Positions 34,803 through 46,660 of a stretch of 64,000 bases of DNA are shown here, piece by piece. Both the position numbers and the translations under genes were made by a program. The DNA comes from Lathyrus oleraceus (lineage: Eukaryota; Streptophyta; Magnoliopsida; Fabales; Fabaceae). The DNA lies in assembly GCF_024323335.1 (NCBI RefSeq), contig NC_066583.1, positions 14,598,665-14,662,664 on the forward strand, in the 5' to 3' direction. The notes beneath the pieces are model-generated. The model did no database searches. It had not been told where the DNA came from and saw only the letters and a program-made list of their open reading frames with translations. Within the stretch, counting starts at the first letter, position 1. Each line of letters opens with the position of its first letter.

Positions 34803-35735
34803 TCTCTCACCAGAATCTCTGGTTGTATTGCCTACTTTTCACCCTTGTTGTGCTATATTATTATTTGTCATTTGACATATTTTTGTACAATTTGGGATCA
34901 CTGTATTGATTGTAATATGTGAATTGCTTGATATACAATTGTTGTTTGCTTTGGTGATCTGTGAGATGAGTTCTGTACCCGAACTCGAGTGCACTCTAGG
35001 ATAGGAGAATGGCATAGTCTTGTTGACTGGTGTGGAGTATTCCTTAGCCAGTTGACTTGCGAGTCCATTCACTTGGTGGAGGTCATGTTGGATTGATAAT
35101 GTCACACAAGTTATTTGTGGTTAGGCATTATTCTTTCAATCATGTGCCGCAGAAGCCAAGGACCTTAGTTTACCAAACCCATCTTGGCCTATTTTTAGGA
35201 CCGTAGTGCGGAGGTCGTTCAGATGTCAGTTCTGACACGATTGTTACGCGATACTACACTCATAAGAGTTTCTCTTGAGAATATTCTTGGAATACGAGTA
35301 TTCGTTCCTCCGATAATATTCGAAAGATGGAACGATGATTATGGGAACCTCTGATAGAACATGTCTGGCAGGTTTAAACCCTAGTACACTCCCTTTGGGT
35401 GGTTCTTAACCGAAACTCCATGCTCGTGACTCTCAACAAACCCGTGATTCGTGGTTGAGTCGTTCAAACATTGTTAATATCAATGGATCCCGGATCAGGT
35501 GTAAAACCTAAAATCCACCAAAGCGGCTGGTTGATATTAAGAATGTCTGAACCGGTTCATGTACCGTTAATATCAATGGAACTTGGGTGTCGATAAGGTG
35601 AAAACCTAAATCCACCAAAATGGATGATTGATATTAGGGATACATAGAGCTTTCCCACGACCTTTGTTTGGTGTGCTTTGCTTGATCCTTGAGTGTGTTT
35701 GTTGCATTCATGCATTCACGCATTCATCCGCATTC
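34803..35735 (+). other. Ogre-B leader before ORF1
   Basis: About 0.9 kb without a gene. Its last part (35474-35636) holds two tandem units, each enclosed by TTAATATCAA and TTGATATTA inverted arms (35474-35483/35531-35540 and 35567-35577/35627-35636), about 100 bases before the ORF1 ATG. Confidence 0.7.
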
Positions 35736-37244
35736 ATGTCATCGAAAGAGAAATTTTCAAGGAACTTAAAGGGTTTATTTGCAAAATTTTCAGACATGGA
35801 AAGACCGAAAAGGTATACAAAGAAGTACAGCTTCAAGCAGCCCGATGTAAAAGAGTTAAGGAATCTGACATCATATGTATTAGATCCCTTGGGTTTCAAA
35901 GCTCGCTATGGGAAGCTTCTACCTCTGCTCACCACTCAGGTTGACGAAGGATTGATGAGTACCTTGGCTCAGTTCTACGATCCGTTGCATCATTGCTTCT
36001 TATTTCCGGATTTCCAGTTGTTGCCGACTTTGGAAGAATACTCTCACCTTATTGGGATTCCGATTCTGGATCAAGTGCCGTTCAGTGGCCTAGAGAGTAT
36101 TCCATCTGCTCGAGAGATTGCTAGCTTGTTGCATATAGATGAAGATCTGATTAGAGCTAATCTGACTACCAAAGGCGGAATTCAGGGTTTTCCTTCCGAG
36201 TTCCTCATTGCCCAAGCTACCTTTTATGGGAAGGCCATGAGTGAGGATGCCTTTGAGGCTCTATTCGTACTACTCATCTATGGATTGGTGCTATTTCCCA
36301 ACTTCGACAAGTTCGTGGACATGAACGCCATTAGGATCTTCTCAGTTCTTAATCCAGTTCCGACTTTGTTGGGCGATGCGTATGTCTCCATGCACCTGAG
36401 GAATATGAAGAATGGAGGAGTCATTGTCTGCTGTTTACCCCTGCTGTACAAGTGGTTTATTTCGCACTTGCCGCAGACAGTTGCTTTCAAGGAGAACAAG
36501 GGATGTCTACGGTGGTCTCAGAGACTCATGTCTCTCACCAATGATGATATCACCTAGTATGATCGCGTGTATGATACCGTTCAGATCATCGATTATTGTG
36601 GTGAATTCCCTAATGTGCCTCTTCTTGGTACATGTGGTGGGATTACCTACAATCCTATTCTTGCACGTCGTCAGCTTGGGTTCCCCCTAAAGGATAAACC
36701 TAATAGCATTCTGTTAGAAGGTGTGTTCTTTCAGGAGGGTAAAGATCCCCAAGGCCTGAAAGCCAGATTTGTCCGTGCATGGCGCAGTATTCATAAGAAG
36801 AGTAGGAATGAATTGGGTCCAAAGAACTGCATTGCTTTGGAACCATATACCTCTTGGGTCAGACAGAGAGCTGCCACCTACCTGATGCCATACGATCATC
36901 CGAGACCTACACTGTTGGATGTGGCTGGGCCTTCAACCCTCCCTACCCAACGTGTAGAGAAGTTGAGAGAAGAAGACCTTTCGCGTGCTTGGATCCGTGA
37001 AAGAGAGGAATTGCTGCAGCAGCTCAAGGAGAAGGATGCTATGATTGAATTTCTCGAGCACCGAGTGATCGACGATCCGAACGACACTTGGACTTCTCTG
37101 CTTCCTCAATCATCCAAATTCTGGAAGAGGAAGTATGATCGACTTGCAAAAGAGAAAGCTGATATGGAGGCTGCCTATGAGAGAGAGATCAAGAAGTTGT
37201 GCACTTCTCGTCTTCCAGCATCCCGAGCTGATAGGGATCCATAG
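35736..37244 (+). pseudogene. Ogre ORF1 (plant mobile domain-like protein), one internal stop
   Basis: Extra ORF upstream of gag, a hallmark of Ogre. The ATG at 35736 (MSSKEKFSRNLKGLF) is the first methionine of the conserved part. The same frame runs 502 codons to the TAG at 37242-37244 but has a TAG at 36555-36557 (codon 274). The N-terminal half (LLPLLTTQVDEGLMSTLAQF, HHCFLFPDFQLLPTLEEYSH) resembles the DUF7745/plant mobile domain group. The C-terminal part (about residues 400-490) is charged and likely coiled coil. Function is unknown in the family. The gap to gag is 297 bp. The stop may kill ORF1 or be read through. Confidence 0.85.
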
Positions 37245-37541
37245 GATGTCATTTACCTTTTCTCTTTGTAATGATTCAAAAATGCTGTATTTCTTTGCTT
37301 TGATATATTGAATGAAATATTTTCCATGAGCAATTAAAATGTTTAAACTATTCAAAATATTGCAAAAAATACCCTAAGGGTTCCTTGAAAACAAAGCATT
37401 TGCACAAGCATTTCATGCATCATCCTTGCATAAACAGGTACCCCTTTGTTTCTAGTCTTCTGGTTCTAACCTCTGTTCTTCATTTATTTTGAAGACAAGC
37501 TGACTCACCGGTATTATACAAGGGTCAACTCTGCCAGAATC

Positions 37542-40500
37542 ATGGAACAGTTGGAGCAAGAGAACCAGAGTCTAAGAGAAGAGGTCGCCAGACTTGGCGC
37601 TTTGATGGAGCAACTTCTTGCTGCCCAGAATCAGCCTGCTCCTCAGCCAGCAACTCCGGTTCAGCGGACGGTTATATCTGAAGTGGCTACTTCAACGGTG
37701 CCAGTCAGTGCCCATCAGCCTAATGCCATGCCTCCCGGTTTTCCTTGGGGGATGCCTCCAGGCTTCATGCCTGATCTGCCAGCTCCTACGTTTGCTCAAA
37801 TGCCGGCATCTAGCCCGGTCCCTGTTCCCGCTCCTCCTGTCGTGCATACCATGCCTAGGGTAGACGACACCATCTATCACTCTGAGGCTTCCGAGGGCTC
37901 AGATGTTCATGAAAAGATGGATGCAATGAACGATCAATTCCTCGAGCTGAGAAAGGAATTGAGGACTCTCCGTGGCAAAGATCTCTTCGGCAAGTCTGCA
38001 GCCGAACTCTGCCTAGTTCCCGGTGTCAAGATACCAGTCAAATTCAAGGTCCCAGACTTTGAAAAATACAAGGGGAACACCTGTCCATTAGCTCACCTGG
38101 TCATGTACGCCAGGAAGATGTCAACACAGACTGATAATGATCAACTCTTGATTCATTATTTTCAAGACAGTTTGTCTGGTGCCGCGCTCAGGTGGTACAT
38201 GAGCCTGGACAGTGTCAACATCCGATCTTTCAACGATCTTGGCGAAGCTTTCGTCAAGCAATATAAATATAATGTCGATATGGCGCCTGACCGAGATCAA
38301 CTCAGGTCCATGTCTCAGAAAGATAAGGAATCGTTCAAGGAGTACGCCCAGAGATGGCGTGAGCTGGCAGCTCAAATCACTCCACCGTTGGAAGAGAAAG
38401 AGATGACCAAGATTTTTCTGAAAACTCTTGGTTCATTTTATTATGAACGAATGGTGGCAAGCGCTCCCTCTGATTTCACCGAGATGGTGAACATGGGGAT
38501 GCGTCTCGAAGAAGGTGTCCGCGAAGGACGGTTGGCTAAAGATGATGGTTCTCCCTCTAAGCGATATGGAGCGTTTAAGAGGAAAGAAGGCGAAGCGCAT
38601 GCCGTGCAATCTCAGCCGAAACATAGAAGACCCTCTGTTCAGAGGAAGCCTGCACATCGTGCCGGACATCAGCACCAGGTGGCTAATGTAGCGCCTGTAT
38701 TCAAGGATAATGCTCAACAGTATCAGCATCAACAACAATATCCACAACCGCAGTACCAACAACAACAGCAGCGTCCACAGCAACAGGCTTACCAGCCTCG
38801 TGGAAGTACAACCAATCAAGCTAACATGAATTATGATAGGAAGAGGGTCAGTTTCGATCCAATCCCTATGTCATATGCAGAGCTTTATCCCTCCTTGTTG
38901 GAGAGGAAATTGGTTTCTCCCAAGGATCCTCCTGCTATTCCTGCAAACCCGCAATGGTGGTACAAACCAGACCAGCATTGTGTCTACCATTCCGGTGCTC
39001 CGGGCCACAATATAGAGAACTGTTTCCCGCTGAAGAATAAGGTTCAAGACCTTATGAGAAGTGGAATCCTGAGTTTTGAAGACTCAAACCCGAACGTCAC
39101 CAGGAACCCATTGCCTTCGCATGGGAAATCTGTGAACATGATTCAGGAATACCTTGGGAAGTACAAGGTTAAGTATGTCAGCCACATCAGGCAGTCGTTG
39201 GTTGATTTACATAAGATGCTGTGTCAGTACAGCTATTTGGAGCATAACCACGACAAGTGCCGTGTTTGTTCGGTTAATCGCTTGGGTTGCGACCAGGTTC
39301 GCAGAGAACTTCAGAAGATGTTGAATGAAGGTACCATTGAGATTCTCCAGAATCGCAATGTTGATATAGTCGAACCTGAGGTGAATGTCATTTCACCAGT
39401 GTTCAAGCTGCCTGAGCCAGTTGTTATTCACTACAATAGCAACAAGCCAAAGGCTTCACCTTCTTTGGTTATCAAACCTGCTGGCCCTGTGCCTTATACA
39501 TCTGACCGAGCTGTGCCATTCCGGTACAATCCTGTTGCTGTCCAGGATGGGGTCGAAGTACCTTTGCCTTCCACTTCTGTGACCACTATTGCTGATGTTA
39601 GTGGGTTGACCCGAAGCGGTCGTGTATTTTCTGCGCCTCCGAAGGCTACTGTTTCTGATACTGTTGAGCGCCCTGTGGGGACTGCTGTGAATGTTCAGAA
39701 TCCGGCACTTGATGTTGCCAAACCCTCCTCGTCTGTACAAAAGACTCCTGTTTCTTCAGTTGGCCCAAGTGGCATTGTTGATGAAGAATCTGATGAGATG
39801 CTGAGGCTCATCAGAAAGAGTGAGTACAACATTGTAGACCAGCTTCTACACACGCCCTCCAAGATTTCTATTCTTTCTCTACTGCTAAATTCAGAACCCC
39901 ATAGGGAGTCTTTGCAGAAAGTCTTGGATCTGGCGTACGTTGATCACGACGTCACCCTGGAACAATTTGATAGTATCGTTGCAAACATTACCGCTTGCAA
40001 CACTTTGAGCTTTTGTGACGCTGATCTCCCTGAGGAGGGAAGAGACCACAACATGGCTTTACATATCTCCATGAATTGCAAATCTGATGCAATGTCCAAT
40101 GTGTTGGTGGACACTGGATCGTCTCTTAATGTATTGCCAAAATCCACACTCTCTCGTCTGTCATATCAAGGTCCTCCTATGAGGCAGAGTGGGGTTGTTG
40201 TGAAAGCTTTTGATGGGTCGCGCAAGACCGTGATTGGGGAAGTTGATCTCCCAATCAAGATAGGACCAAGTGATTTCCAAGTTACCTTTCAAGTAATGGA
40301 CATCCACCCATCTTACAGCTGTCTCTTGGGCAGACCATGGATTCACGAGGCTGGAGCCGTGACATCCACCCTACACCAGAAGCTGAAGTTTGTGAAAAAC
40401 AAGAAATTGGTTGTAGTAGGGGGAGAAAAGGCTCTCCTGGTCAGTAACTTATCTTCTTTCTCGTACATTGACGCAGAGGATGAAGTTGGAACTCAGTTCC

Positions 40501-40850
40501 AAGCTTTATCTATTGATAAACCAATCGAGAAGAAGTCTTCTTCATTCACTTCCTACCGTGATGCGAAGCTGGCCATTGAATGTGGTGCAGTTGCTGGATT
40601 AGGGAAAGTGCTTGAACTTGAAGACAACCGATCCCGGGCTGGCATTGGCTATGGTTCTGGGGCATGCAATGAGCAAGGTCTGTTCACCAGTGGAGGATTC
40701 ATCCATGCTGATCAACCTGCAGAAAAGGAAGCTGCTGCTATCATTGAAGAAGAAGATGCAGAAGACTTGAACAATTTTGTTATTCCTGGTGGTGTCTGCC
40801 ACAATTGGGTCGCTGTGGATGTTCCTACGGTCATTCACAAGTCAGCGTGA
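37542..40850 (+). CDS. Ogre gag-protease polyprotein, intact frame
   Basis: 1102 residues from the ATG at 37542. An N-terminal coiled coil (MEQLEQENQSLREEVARL) is followed by a Pro-rich stretch and a retrotransposon gag domain (about residues 174-330). A Gln-rich linker (about 390-425) precedes a Cys/His motif with C, H and C near residues 480-494. An aspartic protease of the D-T-G-S type has D857, followed by an ILG-like CLLGRPW. It would build the particle and cut the polyprotein. The frame has no break, unlike the neighbours. It ends just before an intron-like stretch, as in Ogre, where splicing is proposed to join it to pol. This is the best-preserved coding region of the window. Confidence 0.92.
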   Translation: MEQLEQENQSLREEVARLGALMEQLLAAQNQPAPQPATPVQRTVISEVATSTVPVSAHQPNAMPPGFPWGMPPGFMPDLPAPTFAQMPASSPVPVPAPPVVHTMPRVDDTIYHSEASEGSDVHEKMDAMNDQFLELRKELRTLRGKDLFGKSAAELCLVPGVKIPVKFKVPDFEKYKGNTCPLAHLVMYARKMSTQTDNDQLLIHYFQDSLSGAALRWYMSLDSVNIRSFNDLGEAFVKQYKYNVDMAPDRDQLRSMSQKDKESFKEYAQRWRELAAQITPPLEEKEMTKIFLKTLGSFYYERMVASAPSDFTEMVNMGMRLEEGVREGRLAKDDGSPSKRYGAFKRKEGEAHAVQSQPKHRRPSVQRKPAHRAGHQHQVANVAPVFKDNAQQYQHQQQYPQPQYQQQQQRPQQQAYQPRGSTTNQANMNYDRKRVSFDPIPMSYAELYPSLLERKLVSPKDPPAIPANPQWWYKPDQHCVYHSGAPGHNIENCFPLKNKVQDLMRSGILSFEDSNPNVTRNPLPSHGKSVNMIQEYLGKYKVKYVSHIRQSLVDLHKMLCQYSYLEHNHDKCRVCSVNRLGCDQVRRELQKMLNEGTIEILQNRNVDIVEPEVNVISPVFKLPEPVVIHYNSNKPKASPSLVIKPAGPVPYTSDRAVPFRYNPVAVQDGVEVPLPSTSVTTIADVSGLTRSGRVFSAPPKATVSDTVERPVGTAVNVQNPALDVAKPSSSVQKTPVSSVGPSGIVDEESDEMLRLIRKSEYNIVDQLLHTPSKISILSLLLNSEPHRESLQKVLDLAYVDHDVTLEQFDSIVANITACNTLSFCDADLPEEGRDHNMALHISMNCKSDAMSNVLVDTGSSLNVLPKSTLSRLSYQGPPMRQSGVVVKAFDGSRKTVIGEVDLPIKIGPSDFQVTFQVMDIHPSYSCLLGRPWIHEAGAVTSTLHQKLKFVKNKKLVVVGGEKALLVSNLSSFSYIDAEDEVGTQFQALSIDKPIEKKSSSFTSYRDAKLAIECGAVAGLGKVLELEDNRSRAGIGYGSGACNEQGLFTSGGFIHADQPAEKEAAAIIEEEDAEDLNNFVIPGGVCHNWVAVDVPTVIHKSA

Positions 40851-41311
40851 ATTGTTCATTTTGTTTAAAACCCTTCTCCCATGCCAAAAGGAGAAGTGAT
40901 GACATTGTTGGCAGCATTTAATACAATGATGTTTTCATTCAATTAATGCATTGTTAAACATTTGTTTTTCCATTTGTTTTCACTTTTTGCTTTTTGCATG
41001 AAATCAGTGATCACAAAAAAAACCATGAAAAACAAAAAACAGCTTTTTCATCTGCATAAATGATTTGCTTGTTTAAAATTCAAAAGCTTTTCATTATCCA
41101 GAATCATTATGCAGGGATTTCTAAACCCATTGAACATAATGATCCAACGCCATCTCCCAATCTTGAAGTCCTTGTATCTGAGGCAGAGGAAGATGATGTT
41201 GAAGGGGATTCCTGACGAGATTACCCGCCTTCTTGAGCACGAAAGAGGCTCATTCAGCTGTATCATGAGAATCAGCACCAGTCAAACTGGGGCATTGCAA
41301 ATGCAATCAAT

Positions 41312-41312
<1 letters not shown>
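40851..41312 (+). pseudogene. Ogre intron-like stretch and first codons of pol
   Basis: After the gag-pro stop the text is T-rich and ends in ATTATGCAG (AG at 41113-41114), a plausible 3' splice site. The following frame reads SKPIEHNDPTPSPNLEVLVS and EAEEDDVEG, then one frameshift near a GGGG run, then IPDEITRLLEHERGSF, matching the start of Ogre pol. It breaks off into poly(A) at 41313, so the whole RT region is missing. Confidence 0.65.
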
Positions 41313-41356
<44 letters not shown>

Positions 41357-41400
41357 AAAAAAAAGAGAAAAAATCAAAAACCAGGAAATTTTTTTCAAAA
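41313..41400 (+). repeat. Poly(A)/A-rich tract at the pol deletion junction
   Basis: 41 uninterrupted A residues (41313-41353), then GGG, A8 and further A-rich text. It replaces roughly RT, RNase H and the catalytic part of integrase. Confidence 0.9.
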
Positions 41401-41442
41401 TTTTTCCAAAGGAAAAAGAAAAGTATACCCTCAAGTCCTTAG

Positions 41443-41781
41443 TTGACTGATGCTGAATGGACTCAGAGTCGTTATGACCAGTTGAATTTGATTGAAGAGA
41501 AGCGTTCAACTGCCACGTGTCATGGTCAGCTATATCAGCAGAGAATGAAGAAAACATTTGATAAAAAGGTCAAGCCTCGTGTGTTCCGAGAAGGTGACCT
41601 TGTGCTCAAGAAAGTTTTGTCTTTCGCGCCCGATTCCAGGGGCAAGTGGACTCCAAACTACGAGGGTCCATATGTTGTTAAGAGAGCCTTTTCAGGCGGT
41701 GCTTTGATGCTTACAACAATGGATGGGGAGGATTTCACTCGTCCTGTGAATTCAGATACAGTCAAGAGATACTTTGCCTAG
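41443..41781 (+). pseudogene. Ogre integrase C-terminal remnant
   Basis: About 112 codons to the TAG at 41779-41781: DAEWTQSRYDQLNLIEEKRS, then VFREGDLVLKKVLSF and KWTPNYEGPYVVKRAF. This is the integrase tail, nearly identical to 3-251 of Ogre-A, so both elements share the same recent family. Catalytic D,D,E residues are absent because everything upstream is deleted. A stop (41440-41442) lies immediately upstream and there is no natural ATG, so it is unlikely to be made alone. Confidence 0.85.
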
Positions 41782-44700
41782 AAAAAAAAGTATATGCAAA
41801 AAAAAAAGAATGAAAAAAAAAACAGAATAGCTCGCTAAGTTGAAAACCCGAAAGGGCGGCTTAGGCAAAAATGAACGTCTCGGTGGAGAACCCGCAAGGG
41901 TAATCCAGGCAAAAATTAGAGACTTGAAAAAAAAGATATATTTGCATCCCGCTAGATTGAGTACCTCACCCTGGGGCAATCTAGGCAAAAATTAGGGATT
42001 TGGCAAAGTAACTGCATCCTGACAAGACTTTCTATTCATCAGTCGTCATTTCGTCAGAGAATTCTCGATTCGTGGTCGACTGAAGCTTCGCATACATCGA
42101 GATTCAAATTGGTAGAGAAAGGATCATTATGTTCAATGTAGCCCTCTTCCAATATATATCACTGATTTCAAATTTGTACAGATCTATGGAGTCTTGCCAT
42201 TTGCAGGCTACCATTCTATCAAATCAATTTGAGCTTTTTATCCAATTATTTGCACTCTTATTTGTTTCAATTCAACAAATGTTTTGCATGTTTTAAATTG
42301 ATAAAATGTCATTGTTTTAAACAAAACAAATTTTTCAAAATATTGTTTTATACAAAGTGAACATTCACAAGATTGAAAGGATACTCAAGAATATCTCAGT
42401 GCTCTCCCGAGGGTGACATGATTCCCAACAGGTAAGACATTCGTTCATATTCCTGGTTTGGTGGTATTTTCTTTCTTCAGATCTTTGTTGAGGTTGTTCC
42501 TCAAACAGAGTTGTTGTTGGGGTTGTTCCCCAGTACAGTCGCAAACAGAGTGTTGTTGAAGACTTCGTTCTCTCCAGCAGCAGTCTTTCCCAACATGGGT
42601 GTTTTATTGTGAAGTTTCGGCGGTTGATGGTTTGTCACCTTGGTGCCCCGTCACTTTCTCCAGTGGGTCGTCTTCCCCAGACTTTATTTGTCTCCTCAGC
42701 GCAGTCATGAGTATAACTGATTGATTGATATTCCCCTCTGAGTTGCGAGTAGAGCTGTTATTAACATCCCCACCAGGGTCGCGAGTAGAGATGTTTGTTG
42801 ATATTCCCTATCAGAGTTGCAAGTGGAGTTGTTACCTCTTTTCCCCATGCAGTGTGCCAGCAGGAATTGTCTGTTTCCTCAGCACGATCGCTTTCTTTTT
42901 GAAGACTCGGTAAGTCAGTAGTTTGATACCCGGCACTTTACCTTCTCCCCGGCGAAGTCGTCTGTGGATTGGTTGCTATCTCTCCATCAGAGTTTTATCT
43001 CTTCAGCAGAGCAGGATTTATTTTCCTATTCAGTGGTTGATTGGGTTGATATCCCAATATTTCAACCATCTTTCCCTTAGCTTAGTCTGCAGGATGTTTG
43101 TTGTGGCAATTTCGCCTGTTGAATACTCCTTCAATCCCCCGTATGGTTGGATGATGGCTTTTGCCTCCAGAGAATGGATTAATTTCCTGACTATTTGTGA
43201 TCCTCAGTAGAGTGGCTTATATTGCAGAATCTACCTGTTGTGATCGGTTTGCTATGTATGTTCTCCCCAGGTGGAGTGGTCCGTTGCAGAACCTACTTGT
43301 TTGATCTGTCCTCCCTCAGTGGTCTATTCCCCAAGAGAGTAGCCGACAGTTTTCCCCAGTAGAGTTGCTTCTGCAGTTAGATTCTACTTGGATGATATCA
43401 TTCTCCCTCAGTGGGTTGTCCCCCAGCGGAGTTTTGTGGAGTTGCTTCTACAGCAGCTTGCGCTCGTGCAACACACTTTTTGTTCCTCAGTTGACACTGA
43501 GATCCCCTGCAGATACTTTGGGACCTCTCTTGTTCCCCTACAGATTTGTCTTGGTGGCTCTTTTGCCCGTTGTGACTTTCTGTACCTTGATTGGTTTGTT
43601 TCCAGATATCTCTGACCCTCTGCTTCTTCAGCAGTACCTGCAGATCTTTGCTTTACAGCATATAGATCTCCGCAGATTGGCTCTCCAGCTGGTTTTTCCC
43701 CTGGAAGTATAATACCGGACGTTTGGTTCCTGGACCTGTTTGTGTTAGAATTGTCTGTTTTGTCAGCATTCATCAAACATAAATCACGTATATTCATGCA
43801 TATTCATAAACATGCAGATATTCATGTTGCATTCCTTGCCATATATCTTTTGTTTGTCGTGTCTCCTGCTATGGTGATATAGATCTCTTTACAGATCTCC
43901 CTAAGCAGACGTCGGGTGTTTAAAATCTCTCCATATAGAGTCAGCCCCATAAGCAGAAAATGCTGTCTTTCCTTCTGCAGTTCCCCACTGAGATATATCC
44001 TCGTGGATGACGGTTTCTTCCGTTTCCTTCCAACACATATATTGGGATGGATGTTCCTATTTGAGTTATATCCTCATTAGGACGTGTCTTGATTCAGTCC
44101 GTCTTTTCGGATTGTTCCCGAATCGACTTTTGTTATGTCTTGTGCTTCCCAGTGGGTTGTTCCCCAGCGGAATGTTTTTGGGCCTCTACCCTCATACAGG
44201 TAGTTATAAGTCCTACTTTTCCTGGCTTTCTTGATAGAATTTGTGGTTATACACCTTTTATTCTCCAGCCAGAGTTTTGGTTTTCTACCCTCATATCGGT
44301 AGTCGTAAATCCTATTTTCCTGCCCTCCAGCAGTTTGTGGTTTGTTATAAACCCTATTTTGGTTTCCCGTGCGGATTTGTGATTTGTTCTATCCCCACGC
44401 GGAGTTTTTGGTCTTCTACCCCGTATTCGGTAGATGTAAACCCTAATTTTGTGGTTATCTTCATCTAGTCTTTGATGTTGATTTTCCTTTGCTTGGATAA
44501 GTTGCTCAGATTAGCACTTATATCTCCAGCAAGTCTTTTGTGGATAATTGCCGTATGCTAGCAATTTTATCCCCAGTGGGTCCTTTCACCGTTTGCTAGT
44601 GATTTGTTCCCCGGATCATTGGTTGTATACCAATGCATCCCCAGCTAGTCCCTGTCGATAATTGCCGGATGCTTGCAATTTATCCTCAGCAGTTCGCCTT

Positions 44701-44789
44701 TCATTTACCCTTTTGTTGGTAATGTCTGTTGCTCTTTTTGATTGGTTATCATTATATACCTAATTTGGTATCCCGATGCCTTTCTGTTC

Positions 44790-46140
44790 GGTTGATTTAT
44801 CCCTTTGTTAACCCAGTAACCGGTTGTGGATAATTTTCCATGCGAGTATATTATTCACGGTCTGCCGGTAATGAATAATATATCTCATGCACTCTTCAGT
44901 CGAAGCCTTTTTTGCATTTCCCTGTTCGAGTAAGATTCGTCATTTTCCCTTTGCGGAGTCGAATATTTCTTTGTTGTCGGATAATTGCCGGATGCTTGCA
45001 ATTTATCCCTTTGAGTTGTCTTTCGTTTACCCGGATGCTTGGTATCGATTGTCTCTCTTTTTGGTTAGTCACCTATTATATACCCAGTAACCGGTATCTC
45101 TGGTGTCTTTTCCTTTCGAGTATATTATTCACGGTCTGCCGGTAATGAATAATATATCTCATGCGCTCTTTAGTTGGAACCCTTTGTTGATTTTCCCCAA
45201 CTGAGCAAGATTCGTATTCTTGGTAGAATCGAATATCCCTCCTTTAACCAGTTTGTGTTTTGGATGATGAGTGTTTTGGAAGTGAAAACCAATTCACGTT
45301 TTCGGTAGATCACCTATTATATACCCAGTAACCGGTATCTCTGGTGTTTCTTACCATGCGAGTTTATTATCTACGTTCTGACGGTAATAGATAATATATC
45401 TCATGCGAGTATCTTATCCACGGTCTGCCGGTAATGGATATTGTATCTCATGCACTCTTTGGGTTTGTGTCCCCAGTTGAGTAAGATTCGTTTTCCCGTT
45501 GTGGATTCGAATGCCCATCCTGTAAGTCGATTTGCTTTTTCAAGCCCTCCTTTCGGATGATGAGTGTTTTGGAAGTGAAATCCAATTCACGTTTTCGGTA
45601 GATCACCTATTATATACCCAGTAACCGGTATCCCTGGTGTTTCTTACCATGCGAGTGTATTATTCACGGTCTGCCGGTAATGAATAATATGTCTCATGCG
45701 CTCTTTGGTCGGAGTCCTTTGTTGATCTTCCCCAGTCGAGTAAGATTCGTATTCCTTGTGGAATCGAATGTCCATCCTTTAAACAAGTCTGCTGTTCTAG
45801 CTTTCTTCAGGGGTGATGAGTGTTTTGGAAGTGAAAACCAATTCACGTTTTCGGATCTTATCCTAAACAACCCAGTAACCGGTTCAGGATAATTTTCCTT
45901 TTGAGTATATTATTCACGGTCTGCCGGTAATGAATAATATGTCTCATTCACTCTTGGGTCAATCCTTTGTTGTTTTCCCCTCAGAGTAAGATTTGCATTC
46001 TTTACAGAATCAAATATGCATCCTATAAACGAGTTTGCTTTTCGCTCTCTTCAGGATGATGAGTGTATTGGAAGTGAAATCCAATTCACGCTTTGGTCGG
46101 TCACCTATTATATACCCAGTAACCGGTATCCTTGGTGTTC
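44790..46140 (+). repeat. About 245 bp imperfect tandem array in Ogre-B 3' UTR
   Basis: The CGGTCTGCCGGTAATG-like core recurs near 44858, 45130, 45374, 45421, 45668 and 45913, mostly 242-272 bp apart with one partial 47 bp step. Each is flanked by self-complementary arms: TATATTATTCA/TGAATAATATA at 44847-44882, TATTATCTA/TAGATAATA at 45365-45396, TATCCA/TGGATA at 45415-45440. Ogre-A has two copies of the same unit. Confidence 0.8.
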
Positions 46141-46660
46141 CCTCCTTTCTGCTCCCTATTATGACCTCGGTCCCCCTGTGGAGTCAGATTTTCCTGAGTT
46201 TGTTACCCTTATACCGGTAACATCTCATTTCTTTGTTGCTTCCCTCAGTGGAACTTTTGTTGCTTCTCCCCCAGGAGTTAGCTTGTGTCTCTCCAATGGA
46301 TTTATTTTCCTTTGGAATTTTCTTTTCCCCAGTATGAGTCCTTCACTCCCCGGTGAGTTCTCCAGTCTGTTTTCTGTTATTTCTCTGATCAGAGTCGTGT
46401 CTTGTTCACGTTATATCAGTTTTGTTTATCCCCAACTAGAGTCTTGTCAGAGTCTCTGTTCCTGGTGAGTGTACTACTCCGATGGATCGTCTTTTCTTCT
46501 GTGTGAATCATATTCCCCACAGAATTTTGTCTTTTGCATGCATACATTTGCATCATGAGGTCTCTTAGGGACCAAAATTTGTCTCATTACTGTTATTTAA
46601 GCCCATTCTACCGCGTCGAGATGAAGATTTCTAAACTTCACTTCTCCGGCTAGAATGACC

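Noticed and set aside
41443..41781. Integrase tail as a stand-alone small gene
   Set aside because: No ATG start and a stop immediately upstream; it is the remnant left by the pol deletion.
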